Shown: positions 51,336 to 59,534 of the stretch, piece after piece
Numbering within the stretch: the first letter of the stretch is position 1
Layout: the number at the start of each line of letters is the position of its first letter
DNA from: Nitrospira sp.
GTDB lineage: Bacteria > Nitrospirota > Nitrospiria > Nitrospirales > Nitrospiraceae
Direction of reading: 5' to 3'
Length of the DNA stretch: 64,000 bases
Assembly: GCA_024998565.1 (NCBI GenBank)
Contig: JACOEM010000001.1
Span: 580,485 to 644,484 of the forward strand
Notes under the pieces: generated by a model
Databases searched by the model: none
What the model was told of the DNA's origin: nothing
The model's input: only the letters and a program-made list of their open reading frames with translations
Position numbers and translations under genes: made by a program

Positions 51336-51995
51336 ATGCAGGCGCAAGAGATCCACGCCGCCATCCGAACGGTCAAGCGGGAAATCGCCCGCTGGCCCGA
51401 TCCGGTTGTCGGCGTCGTCGCCAGACAGTCAGGCCGTGATCCGTTCCTGGTGTTGATCTCCTGCCTCCTGAGTCTGCGCACGAAAGACAAGACCACAGCC
51501 GAAGCCAGCGAGCGGCTCTTCGCCTTGGCGTCCACACCGGCGACCATGCAGGCGCTGACCATTCCGGTCATCGAGCGCGCCATCTATCCCGTCGGGTTCT
51601 ATCGGACAAAAGCCAAACAGATTCAGCAGATCTGTGCCCAGCTCCTTGAGCGGTACCATGGTCGGGTGCCGGACATGATCGATGAATTGCTGACGTTGCC
51701 GGGAGTCGGGAGAAAGACGGCCAATCTGGTGGTGACGGTCGGGTATGAAAAGCCGGGGATTTGCGTCGATATTCACGTCCACCGGATCAGCAATCGATGG
51801 GGGTACGTCAGGACCAAGAGTCCCGATGAAACGGAAACGGCCCTCCGCGAGAAACTTCCGCGCAAGTATTGGATCACATTCAACGATCTGCTTGTGCCCT
51901 ACGGACAGCACCTCTGCCAGCCGGTCTCGCCGTTGTGTAGCCAGTGCAAGATTGCGACGTATTGCGATCGTGTCGGCGTGACGAAAAGTCGTTAA
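51336..51995 (+). CDS. nth: Endonuclease III
   Basis: 219 residues. Helix-hairpin-helix LPGVGRKTANLVVT with catalytic Lys (GRKTA) and the downstream Asp in ICVDIHVHRISNRWG. The [4Fe-4S] cluster Cys set is near the end: C-x6-C-x2-C-x5-C (LCQPVSPLCSQCKIATYC). DNA glycosylase/AP lyase for oxidised pyrimidines. The N-terminus is slightly longer than in E. coli Nth. Confidence 0.95.
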   Translation: MQAQEIHAAIRTVKREIARWPDPVVGVVARQSGRDPFLVLISCLLSLRTKDKTTAEASERLFALASTPATMQALTIPVIERAIYPVGFYRTKAKQIQQICAQLLERYHGRVPDMIDELLTLPGVGRKTANLVVTVGYEKPGICVDIHVHRISNRWGYVRTKSPDETETALREKLPRKYWITFNDLLVPYGQHLCQPVSPLCSQCKIATYCDRVGVTKSR

Positions 51996-52068
51996 GCGTG
52001 GAGCGCCGATACGCCCCAAGCCACCACTTTCTCAGCGAGATACGAACAACGGGATACGAAGGACCTGG

Positions 52069-52488
52069 TCAAATGAACAGTTTGGTTTCCGCCTGCGCAG
52101 TGAGCGACAGGATGGAGGGGAGACCGAGCACTTCGTCCACGTTGCGTTCCACCGCGCCCGCTTCCACTCCCATATATTCGAGACCCGCGCTGCAGGCAAT
52201 GAGGCGGAAGTGCCCGACCAGACGTGCTTCCTGGAACATCTCGGAGATCTTCGGGACCTTCTTCTCCTTCAGAAGCCGGGCGACCTGTTCTGCCGAGGCG
52301 GCATATTCGGGTGGAAAGTCGATCTCGTCGATCTTTCCTTCTGAGAGTTTCTTAATCGTCCAGAACAGCAACACCACAATGACGTCCTTACCCATGGCGG
52401 CGGCGGTGAGGCCGAGGGTCGCGACCTGGTGCAGTTTGTCGTAGGTGGCGTTGTGGGCAAAGATGACGAACTTGGGTTTACCCGACAT
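52069..52488 (-). CDS. DsrE family protein 2
   Basis: 139 residues. KFVIFAHNATYDKLHQVATLGLTAAAMGKDVIVVLLFWTIKKL is the DsrE/DsrF pattern; conserved cysteine in RLIACSAGLEYMG. A second DsrE type protein within 4 kb of the DsrE-TusA pair. Same-strand gene at 52494 lies 5 bases upstream, so co-transcribed. Its cysteine neighbourhood differs from the first protein (ACSAG versus ACTTT). Confidence 0.85.
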   Translation of the reverse strand: MSGKPKFVIFAHNATYDKLHQVATLGLTAAAMGKDVIVVLLFWTIKKLSEGKIDEIDFPPEYAASAEQVARLLKEKKVPKISEMFQEARLVGHFRLIACSAGLEYMGVEAGAVERNVDEVLGLPSILSLTAQAETKLFI

Positions 52489-52493
52489 GGCGG

Positions 52494-52889
52494 CTACTGA
52501 ACCTTCTGTCTGGTTTTGACGCTATTCACAAAGTCGGTGATGGCCGCATCCACTTCGGCGGGTGTCATGGCGCGATCGTGCATCTCGCTCTCGTCGAGGA
52601 GATAGCGCTCCCCTTCTTTTTCCTGTCGCACCACCACGGAGTTTTCCGGTGTGACCTCGACCCGCATAAACCATTCTTTCCGGCCCTTGGTAATCACCAC
52701 TTCTTTGCCGAGTCCGATCCGGGTGATGTCGATCTGAAGTTCCGACTCAGTGGTGCCATCAGCTGCCCAAGCTGCGTGGCTGCTGAGCGCAACGGGGCAC
52801 AAGGAGAGGGCGAATCCGAGAACGGCTAAGCCGGAGGCCTGAAGCCAGGCTCTCAACGGTCGTGCGCTGCAGGGTCGCATCGGCGGCAT
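52494..52889 (-). CDS. Exported protein of unknown function
   Basis: 131 residues. Signal peptide of about 43 residues (LAVLGFALSLCPVALSSHAAWA) then a small mixed domain: LQIDITRIGLGKEVVITKGRKEWFMRVEVTPENSVVVRQ and a helical C-terminus with MTPAEVDAAITDFVNSVKTR. No family recognised. Operon with DsrE 2. Confidence 0.6.
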   Translation of the reverse strand: MPPMRPCSARPLRAWLQASGLAVLGFALSLCPVALSSHAAWAADGTTESELQIDITRIGLGKEVVITKGRKEWFMRVEVTPENSVVVRQEKEGERYLLDESEMHDRAMTPAEVDAAITDFVNSVKTRQKVQ

Positions 52890-52982
52890 GGTGCGGAATT
52901 ATAACCGGCGGAGCAGGCAAGGTAAACCGGCTTGGCTTCGTCACCCTTTCCGCCATGCAAAGCCCCATGCTAGGATGCGCCG

Positions 52983-53414
52983 GTGATAAGCGAACTCCTG
53001 ACGCAGATCGAATCCTACGTGCCGGCGAATGTGCTGATCTGGTTTGCCGTTTCCTCCGTGTTCATGTTCGTGGGGACCTTGATCGCGATTCCCATCATTT
53101 TGATGCGATTGCCGGCGGACTATTTTGATGTCCGCACTCCGCGCCCCTGGATGGAGAACCATCATCCGATCCTTCGCGTGATTGGTCATGTGGTGAAGAA
53201 TGTCGTGGGCGCGATTTTTCTGTTCGCCGGTTTTCTCATGCTGTTTCTGCCCGGACAGGGCGTCCTGACGATGTTGATCGGCCTCTCCTTGATTGAATTC
53301 CCAGGCAAGCGGCGGGTGGAGGCCAAGATCGTGGGGCAGTCCACCGTTCTCAGCACCATCAACGCCATGCGGGCCAAGTTCGACAAACCGCCGCTCATCA
53401 TTGCACCGGATTGA
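52983..53414 (+). CDS. PGPGW-type small membrane protein
   Basis: 143 residues from GTG 52983, with AGGA upstream. Two membrane helices (about 20-40 and 70-95) around LPADYFDVRTPRPWMENHHPI, then the family motif FLPGQGVLTMLIGLSLIEFPGKR. Matches small membrane proteins of the PGPGW group; function unknown. Divergent from the DsrE2 operon. Confidence 0.82.
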   Translation: MISELLTQIESYVPANVLIWFAVSSVFMFVGTLIAIPIILMRLPADYFDVRTPRPWMENHHPILRVIGHVVKNVVGAIFLFAGFLMLFLPGQGVLTMLIGLSLIEFPGKRRVEAKIVGQSTVLSTINAMRAKFDKPPLIIAPD

Positions 53415-53472
53415 GAGCGCTGCGGTAAGTTCGACTCCTGCGTGTTGCTCCACCGGTTACAGTATCTCAGCT

Positions 53473-56118
53473 ATGCCCACACTCTATCTCATCGACGGCA
53501 GCGCCTACATCTATCGGGCGTTTTTTGCCCTGCCGCCCCTGGCCAATTCCAAGGGTCTGCAGACCAATGCGGTGTATGGCTTCACGACGATGTTGCTGAA
53601 GGTCTTGCGGGACCATCGGCCGGACTATGTGGCTGTGGTGTTCGATGAAAAGGGCCCGACCCACCGCCATGAAGCGTTCAAAGACTATAAGGCGCAACGG
53701 CCACCTATGCCGCAAGGCATGAGCGCGCAGATTCCCTACATCCATCGTGTGGTGGAGGCCCTGTCTCTACCGGTCATCAGGCAAGCGGGGTACGAGGCCG
53801 ACGATCTGATCGGCACCCTGGCGAGAAAAGGCGAAGTCGAAGGCCTCGACGTCGTGATCGTCACCAGCGACAAAGACATGTTCCAACTGCTCACCCCCAA
53901 GACGCGTATTTACGATCCGGTGAAAGACAAATGGTTCGGTGAAGCGGATTCGCAGGTGCGCTTCGGCGTGGAGCCGGCACGTGTGGTCGAAATTATGGGC
54001 CTCATGGGTGACACCAGCGACAACATTCCCGGCGTCAAAGGGATCGGCGAAAAGACTGCGGTCAAATTGATTACGCAGTTCGGCACGATCGAAGAACTAC
54101 TGAGGCGAGTCGAAGAAGTCACGCCGGCAAAAACCAAGAATTTGTTATTGGAGCAGGGCGAGCAGGCCCGGATGAGCAAGCAGCTCGCGACGATTCAGCT
54201 GGACTGCCCGCTGGAATTTGTCCCGGCCCATTTTCAGGCGAAGGCGCCGCAGACTGAGACGCTGGTGAGCCTGTTGCGCGAGCTGGAGTTCATGACGCTG
54301 GCGAAGGCCTTTCAGGGAGAGACGCCTGAGCACAATCGATTGGGGGCTGATGTCGAACAGATTCATGATGCTGTCGCGGCAGACGCGTTTCTGAAGGAGC
54401 AGCCGGCAGTTGCGATGTTGGGCATAGCCTGCGTCCTGACCGGTGAGCCGGGGGTGCGCGCCGATATTCAAGGCTGCGCGTTGGGTCGGTCTGATGGAAA
54501 CGCGGCCTTCGTGCAGGGCGAGGCGCGTGACTGGCCGCAGCCACTCGTTGAGTATCTGCGAGACGGGAACAAACTGAAAGCCGTTCAGGATCTCAAACCG
54601 CTGTTGCTCGCGCTTCATCGGCAGGGTGTCGAGATGCCGGGGCCCTATTTCGACACGATGGTGGCAGACTATCTGTTGAACCCGAATCGCCGGGCCCATA
54701 CCTTGGAAGCGATTTCCATGGACCTGCTGAGTTATCAGCTGGGTGCGGGTGAACATAAAGATTCAGGCAAGGGCCCGCAATCCCTGTTCGATGTGGATGA
54801 GAATCTGGTTCGTCGAACCGGGGAGGCGGCAGCCGTGACCGCCAAGGTGGCTCCGATGCTCCGCGAGCGGCTGCGAGAGCAGGGAAGCCTGTCACTCTTT
54901 CAAGATGTGGAGATGCCGCTGGTGCCGGTACTGGCCGAAATCGAACGCAATGGCTTCCTGCTCGATGTCGAGGGCCTGGAGGCTTTGAGCAAAGAGCTAG
55001 AGCGTGAGCTGGAGCAGATGGTGGGCAGCATTTACCGTCTGGCCGGCGGTGAGTTCAACATCGGCTCACCGAAGCAGCTGGCGACCGTGCTCTTCGAAAC
55101 GCTCGGCCTGAAGCCGCTGCGAAAAACAAAAACCGGCTACTCCACGGATGAAGACACCCTCACGCAACTCGCTTCGCAGCATGACCTGCCGGCGCAAATT
55201 TTGAACTATCGAACGTTGACGAAACTCAAATCGACCTATGTGGATGCCTTGCCGCAACTGATCAACCCCGAGACCAAGCGGCTCCACACCTCGCTGAACC
55301 AAACAGTGGCGGCCACGGGGCGGCTATCCTCGACCGATCCCAACCTGCAGAACATTCCGGTGAAAGGTGACTACGGTTTGCGTATCCGCGAAGCCTTTAT
55401 CGCTCCGCCGGGTCATCAACTGCTCTGCGCCGATTACAGTCAGGTCGAGCCCCGTATTCTGGCGCACCTCTCGCAAGACCCTCGCCTGCTGCAGGTCTTC
55501 GAGAAGGGCGAAGATATTCACATGGCCACGGCCATGGAGATTTTTAACCTGCCTGCCGGAGAGGTCACGCGTGACATGCGGCGCGCGGCGAAGAGCGTGG
55601 TGTTCGGGATTGTCTATGGCATCAGCCCGTTCGGTCTTGCGTCGAACATCGGGGTCTCCCAAGCCGATGCCAAGAAATACATCGAAACGTTCTTTGAGAA
55701 ATTCGCCGCGGTGCGGGCGCTGATGGACCGCAACATCGATGACGGCAAGACCAAGGGCTATACGACGACGATTCTCGGCCGCCGCCGTCCGATTCCGGAA
55801 TTGCAGGGCGGCGATCCCTCGCAGCGCGGCATCGGTGAGCGCATGGCGGTCAATAGTCCGATTCAAGGATCGGCCGCCGATCTGATCAAAGTGGCCATGA
55901 TCAAGGTCCATCAACGCCTGCAACACGAACTGCCTCGCTGCAAGATGATCCTCCAGGTCCATGATGAGTTGATCTTCGAAGTGCCGGACCAGGAATTGGA
56001 ACAGGCGAAACAGCTTGTGAAAGCCGAAATGGAAGCCACCGGCGCGACGTTGGGTCTCTCGGTTCCGCTGAAGGTCGATCTGGGAGTGGGGTTAAACTGG
56101 CGAGTCGCCCACCCGTAA
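53473..56118 (+). CDS. polA: DNA polymerase I (proofreading site degenerate)
   Basis: 881 residues from ATG 53473 (the frame extends upstream to 53293 without homology). The 5'-3' exonuclease is complete (YLIDGSAYIYRAFFAL; YEADDLIGTLA; VTSDKDMFQLL; GDTSDNIPGVKGIGEKTA). The 3'-5' exonuclease domain is present in size, but its motifs are lost: no DxE in PAVAMLGIACVL, no Asp in AVQDLKPLLLALHRQG, and no YxxxD in RRTGEAAAVTAK. The polymerase motifs are intact: ADYSQVEPRILAH, RRAAKSVVFGIVYG, and QVHDELIFEVP. So probably no proofreading, as in Thermus Pol I. Confidence 0.97.
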   Translation: MPTLYLIDGSAYIYRAFFALPPLANSKGLQTNAVYGFTTMLLKVLRDHRPDYVAVVFDEKGPTHRHEAFKDYKAQRPPMPQGMSAQIPYIHRVVEALSLPVIRQAGYEADDLIGTLARKGEVEGLDVVIVTSDKDMFQLLTPKTRIYDPVKDKWFGEADSQVRFGVEPARVVEIMGLMGDTSDNIPGVKGIGEKTAVKLITQFGTIEELLRRVEEVTPAKTKNLLLEQGEQARMSKQLATIQLDCPLEFVPAHFQAKAPQTETLVSLLRELEFMTLAKAFQGETPEHNRLGADVEQIHDAVAADAFLKEQPAVAMLGIACVLTGEPGVRADIQGCALGRSDGNAAFVQGEARDWPQPLVEYLRDGNKLKAVQDLKPLLLALHRQGVEMPGPYFDTMVADYLLNPNRRAHTLEAISMDLLSYQLGAGEHKDSGKGPQSLFDVDENLVRRTGEAAAVTAKVAPMLRERLREQGSLSLFQDVEMPLVPVLAEIERNGFLLDVEGLEALSKELERELEQMVGSIYRLAGGEFNIGSPKQLATVLFETLGLKPLRKTKTGYSTDEDTLTQLASQHDLPAQILNYRTLTKLKSTYVDALPQLINPETKRLHTSLNQTVAATGRLSSTDPNLQNIPVKGDYGLRIREAFIAPPGHQLLCADYSQVEPRILAHLSQDPRLLQVFEKGEDIHMATAMEIFNLPAGEVTRDMRRAAKSVVFGIVYGISPFGLASNIGVSQADAKKYIETFFEKFAAVRALMDRNIDDGKTKGYTTTILGRRRPIPELQGGDPSQRGIGERMAVNSPIQGSAADLIKVAMIKVHQRLQHELPRCKMILQVHDELIFEVPDQELEQAKQLVKAEMEATGATLGLSVPLKVDLGVGLNWRVAHP

Positions 56119-56155
56119 AGCGGGAGTCGAGTGGGGAGTTCCAGAGCGCATCATT

Positions 56156-56542
56156 ATGGGACGGAGGCGAGCATCGCTGTCAGTCACTGAGCCTGAGTTC
56201 CAGACCTTAGTGCAGGAAGCGCTGGACGGCCTGCCCGACGAATATGCCAAGCTCATCACCAACGTCGCCGTGGTGGTGGAGGAAGAACCCTCTCCCGAAG
56301 TGCGCGCCGACCTGGAGATGGAGGAGGACGAAGATCTCCTCGGCCTCTATCAAGGGCTCTCTCTCGACAAGGAATCCTTCTTCCAGGCGGGCGGGCAACT
56401 GCCGGCCAAAATCTCCATCTATCGCGGACCGATCCTCCGCCTCTGTCGAACCAAGGAAGAAGTCGTGCAGGAAGTGCGCGATACGGTCGTGCACGAAATC
56501 GGGCATCATTTCGGGTTCGATGACGACGAGATGCCGTATTAG
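56156..56542 (+). CDS. Zincin-like metallopeptidase (PF06262 type)
   Basis: 128 residues. Zinc motif HEIGHHFG near residue 114, ending FDDDEMPY. The domain opens with LSVTEPEFQTLVQEALDGLPDEYAKLITNVAVVVEEEP, the usual small zincin pattern (MPN-unrelated, proteobacterial Possible-zinc-peptidase family). Gene follows polA by 37 bases. Confidence 0.88.
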   Translation: MGRRRASLSVTEPEFQTLVQEALDGLPDEYAKLITNVAVVVEEEPSPEVRADLEMEEDEDLLGLYQGLSLDKESFFQAGGQLPAKISIYRGPILRLCRTKEEVVQEVRDTVVHEIGHHFGFDDDEMPY

Positions 56543-56670
56543 CAGGATGGTGAAAAGACGACAATCTTACCCGCCCGACCCCAGCGCACCAAGATGCGCT
56601 TCTCCTCGGCATCGTTCTCGTTCGCACGCCTCCCCTGCGGCGTTGCTGGACAGCCTTTTTGACCATCATG
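56543..56670. repeat. Dispersed inverted-repeat element 3 (degenerate)
   Basis: The left end CAGGATGGTGAAAAG (56543-56557) is the inverted partner of CTTTTTGACCATCATG ending at 56670. The interior (CGTTGCTGGACAGCC, CTTCTCC..., CACGCCTCCCC) resembles the core of the other elements. It starts one base after the zincin stop and ends about 40 bases before the promoter of the toxin-antitoxin pair. Confidence 0.55.
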
Positions 56671-56706
56671 TTTGAAATTTCCGATGTTCTGTCCTAGGTC
56701 ATATCC

Positions 56707-56735
56707 TTGACAGCTAAAAACGCCGCGCCTAGACT
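56707..56735 (+). promoter_or_regulatory. Strong promoter of the broken toxin-antitoxin pair
   Basis: TTGACA (56707-56712), exactly 17 bases, TAGACT (56730-56735), about 33 bases before the antitoxin ATG (56769). GGGAG-type RBS follows. Confidence 0.65.
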
Positions 56736-56768
56736 CGAATCAGAACCTTTGGGTAGGGAGAGAGTGTT

Positions 56769-56947
56769 ATGCCGACAACCAAGAAACAGGCCCTTCAAAT
56801 GATCAAGAGTTTACCGGAGAAGGCCACCTGGGATGACATCATGTATGAGATCTATGTCAGGAAAAAATCGAGGCAGGGGTGGTGGCCGCCGAGGAGGGCA
56901 AGGTCATGAGTCATGAGGATGTGAAAAAGCGCTTCCTGCAAAGATGA
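56769..56947 (+). pseudogene. Frame-broken antitoxin (ParD/RelB-like addiction module component)
   Basis: Frame 0 reads MPTTKKQALQMIKSLPEKATWDDIMYEIYVRKKS and ends at 56907-56909 after 46 codons. A -1 shift at the A6 run 56862-56867 instead reads on as IEAGVVAAEEGKVMSHEDVKKRF and stops at 56945-56947. The continuation matches the usual tail of this antitoxin family, and its stop overlaps the toxin ATG (ATGA). So one base has been lost, or the A-run is a programmed/slippage frameshift. Homopolymer sequencing error is also possible. Confidence 0.75.
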
Positions 56948-57254
56948 TCCGACTTGAATGGACCGATCCTGCCGTTGCAGATTTGGAAAATATTCAGGCG
57001 TACGTTGCTCGAGACTCTCCCGAGTACGCCCAGGCCTTGATAGACCGTCTCATCATGTCCGTCGAACAACTTGCCCCATTCCCAACCAGCGGGCGTCGTG
57101 TGCCTGAAGCCAGCGATCCAAGATCCGTGAATTATTAGTGGAAGGCTATCGCCTGATTTATCGCGTCAGGCGAGGGAACATTCAGGTTCTCGCCGTAGTT
57201 CATGGCGCACGCAGTCTTTCGAGAATAAAACCCAGACCGTGGGCGGGTCGGTAG
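56944..57254 (+). pseudogene. Frame-broken RelE/ParE-type toxin
   Basis: Frame 0 gives 64 residues (IRLEWTDPAVADLENIQAYVA, then SVEQLAPFPTSGRRVPEA) and ends at 57136-57138. A -1 shift near 57121-57123 continues as IRELLVEGYRLIYRVRRGNIQVLAVVHGARSL, the typical C-terminus of ParE/RelE toxins, ending at TAG 57252-57254. A missing base in CCAAGATCC would explain it. Both genes of the pair carry the same kind of one-base loss. Confidence 0.75.
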
Positions 57255-57283
57255 GTCGTTGATGAGGTCTGAGAACGCTCGGA

Positions 57284-57487
57284 CTAGGATTGGCTCTGCT
57301 GCCATGCTTGCTCTTTGGCCAGTCGAATTTCGTGCATGACCTGTGCGATTCCCTCACTCGCGCCCGGCACATTCCGCTGCTCGATCACGGCTTGACGCAA
57401 GGCCAGCCCCAACTCCGTCAGTTCGACCGTGCGGCGCAAATTATCGGCAATACGTATGCTGTCAGGGAATGGAGGTGATGGTGACAT
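57284..57487 (-). CDS. Small protein of unknown function
   Basis: 67 residues from ATG 57485-57487 (73 from 57505). Sequence SIRIADNLRRTVELTELGLALRQAVIEQRN and a helical IAQVMHEIRLAKEQ. It looks like a soluble helical protein; no family recognised. Codon use is in line with the neighbours. It stands alone between the toxin remnant and the gene at 57651. Confidence 0.45.
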   Translation of the reverse strand: MSPSPPFPDSIRIADNLRRTVELTELGLALRQAVIEQRNVPGASEGIAQVMHEIRLAKEQAWQQSQS

Positions 57488-57650
57488 AACCGGGGCTCCG
57501 AGCAAAAACGGACTCTGAAGGAGAGTCTACTTGACGACTTGGTGGGGAGCAAGCAGGAAGGCGCGCTCTGCCGCGGTTCTCTCTCATCGAAAGGGTGGCA
57601 CCAGGCATCGATGTGAAGTTACCACGGACAGGCGAGGTCAGCGTTCAGGC

Positions 57651-58904
57651 TTATGGGTACAGCCGACTGACGATCTGAGTGAAGTTGAAGAGCATCGCGT
57701 TGGTGCGGGTGTAAGCGGCGTGGCCGTAGTAGTGGTCGCGGACATTGGTTGAGCTGGTGCAGTCTTTGTAGTCCACGAGCAGGCACTGACCTTCGCTCGG
57801 GAACCGTCCGGCGCGTCTGGCGCATTCCACCCAGCGTTCGAATCCATCGTAGGGTTCCAGCAATTCCCACACGGCTTTATTGGCGGCTTTGGCATTCTCA
57901 GCGGGCAGGGCATCGCTGCCTGCCACGGCCAGTTCCTGCACATAGTCGCCGCCCCAGGCGATCGGCATTTCAACGGTGATCTGCGGTAGATCCATTTTGG
58001 AGAGCCAGGTTTTTCCGTCGGTGCGCAGATTGCGATGGTTCACGACGTGGAGCAGTTTGCCGATGCCGGACGGATCCCAGCCGTACCGCACCGGTGTGCC
58101 GAAGGTGACGATGTCGAGGGCCACGCCATTGAGCAAGGTGCCATTGGTCAATAACGGGTCGATGCGCTGAATGGCCTGCGCATCTTGACCTTGTGGGTTC
58201 GCGGCGAGGAGAAGATCGAAGAGGGTCTTTCGTCCCGTGATCGGCGAAGGGCAGAGGAGATTTGATGCCAGCGCAAGGACGAGTCCGGCCTGGCCATGGG
58301 CTTGAATCAGGATGCGGTCGCCGGGGCCCAGATGCTGCTCGCCGACGAGCACGCGCAGGCGGTCCAACAGTCGGCAGGCAGCCAGAGCGCGGCCCAGGTG
58401 ATGGTGTTCGCCGGACCAGAGCTCCCGGATGCAGGTGATGGGTGTAGTCAGTTTCTGATTCAGGGCTTTCCGGCAATGTTCGACCGTGGTGGTCGTAAAG
58501 TTTCCCGCGTCGCCGATCTGACTGTCGAGCAGGGTCTTCGTGGTCTCATCGTTGGACAGCGGTGGCTTCATGCCGCCCGGCAGCGGGGTGATGCCATTCG
58601 TGCCTTCCCGCATGAAGGAGAGGAGCGAATCCAGGCCTGAGATGCCGCGTGAATAGCCTCGCTTGAGCCCGCCCACTTCATCGAGCCGTCCTAAGCCGAA
58701 GACATCGGTTCCGGGGATGGCACCATGCAGGAACATGATCAGCCGCACACCGGCTTGTGACAGTTTCTGGCCGAGCTGGCTCATCGCCTCCTGCCAGGCC
58801 GGAGAGTCGGCGTCGGGCGGCGTCGTCCAGTCCGCGTAGGTCAGCCGGTCGCCCGGATTTTTGCGGGAGAGCTCGTCGTGCTGAAAATTGTTTTCGATCG
58901 GCAT
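57651..58904 (-). CDS. Alpha/beta-hydrolase-like protein without serine nucleophile
   Basis: 417 residues. The order of elements fits an alpha/beta hydrolase: RLIMFLHGAIPGTDVFGL (oxyanion-type HG loop), DRILIQAHGQAGLVLALAS where the lipase GxSxG elbow would be (here AHGQAG, no Ser), TFGTPVRYGW, and a late LLHVVNHRNL with a candidate His. So the fold may be kept with the nucleophile lost. No signal peptide. No homologue recognised. Confidence 0.55.
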   Translation of the reverse strand: MPIENNFQHDELSRKNPGDRLTYADWTTPPDADSPAWQEAMSQLGQKLSQAGVRLIMFLHGAIPGTDVFGLGRLDEVGGLKRGYSRGISGLDSLLSFMREGTNGITPLPGGMKPPLSNDETTKTLLDSQIGDAGNFTTTTVEHCRKALNQKLTTPITCIRELWSGEHHHLGRALAACRLLDRLRVLVGEQHLGPGDRILIQAHGQAGLVLALASNLLCPSPITGRKTLFDLLLAANPQGQDAQAIQRIDPLLTNGTLLNGVALDIVTFGTPVRYGWDPSGIGKLLHVVNHRNLRTDGKTWLSKMDLPQITVEMPIAWGGDYVQELAVAGSDALPAENAKAANKAVWELLEPYDGFERWVECARRAGRFPSEGQCLLVDYKDCTSSTNVRDHYYGHAAYTRTNAMLFNFTQIVSRLYP

Positions 58905-58976
58905 GGGAAGATTGTCTTACCCGAAACGGAGCGCGAAGTTCAATGGAGGAACCTCGGATTCGACCTGGAAGGTGGT

Positions 58977-59534
58977 TCAGCGATGCGCTGCCGACTCGCG
59001 GCCGTTCGATTCCGTGGATGCTGGTGCGGACAGGCGAGGCTTCGGCATGACGGCCGTCGCTGAGCAGGTCTTGGCTTCTTCGTCCGTGTGGCGTTCGACG
59101 ATTCGGACACCCTGCAAATATTCCTGAACGATTTCCTCTCGCACGACTTCAATGTCCTGCTCGGCCTCACGACCGGTGCGTTCCCGCAGGCGGTCGGTGG
59201 CATGTTCCTTCACCAGCACGCGGATTTGTTTGGCAATGTCGGCCCTGGCTGCCAGTTCAGAGACCCGCTGACAGACGAGTTTCCCTTTGCCCAGGTCGCC
59301 CTGCCCCTGGCCGGTCAGCAACTCCTCTGAGCTGGATGCCGCCTGCGCGGGTGTTGGTTGGGCTACATTGGTCGGCGATTCCGCTCGCCCTTGCAGGTGG
59401 AGATGCTGGAAGGTCCGGTCTGCGTGATCGCGCACGGCCGGTGGTGTCAGGTCTGCAGCCGGTGCGGGCGATGCGACCAGCAGCGCGTAGAGAGGCCACC
59501 ATCCCGCTCGAATGGGTCCAGCCGTCAACCTCAT
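58977..59534 (-). CDS. Exported LPP20-like helical protein
   Basis: 185 residues. Signal peptide LYALLVASPAPAA. The region LVCQRVSELAARADIAKQIRVLVKEHATDRLRERTGREAEQDIEVVREEIVQEYLQGVRIVERHTDEE resembles the LPP20/FlgT-associated domain. No lipobox is visible. Its start overlaps the stop of the next upstream gene by one base. Confidence 0.6.
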   Translation of the reverse strand: MRLTAGPIRAGWWPLYALLVASPAPAADLTPPAVRDHADRTFQHLHLQGRAESPTNVAQPTPAQAASSSEELLTGQGQGDLGKGKLVCQRVSELAARADIAKQIRVLVKEHATDRLRERTGREAEQDIEVVREEIVQEYLQGVRIVERHTDEEAKTCSATAVMPKPRLSAPASTESNGRESAAHR

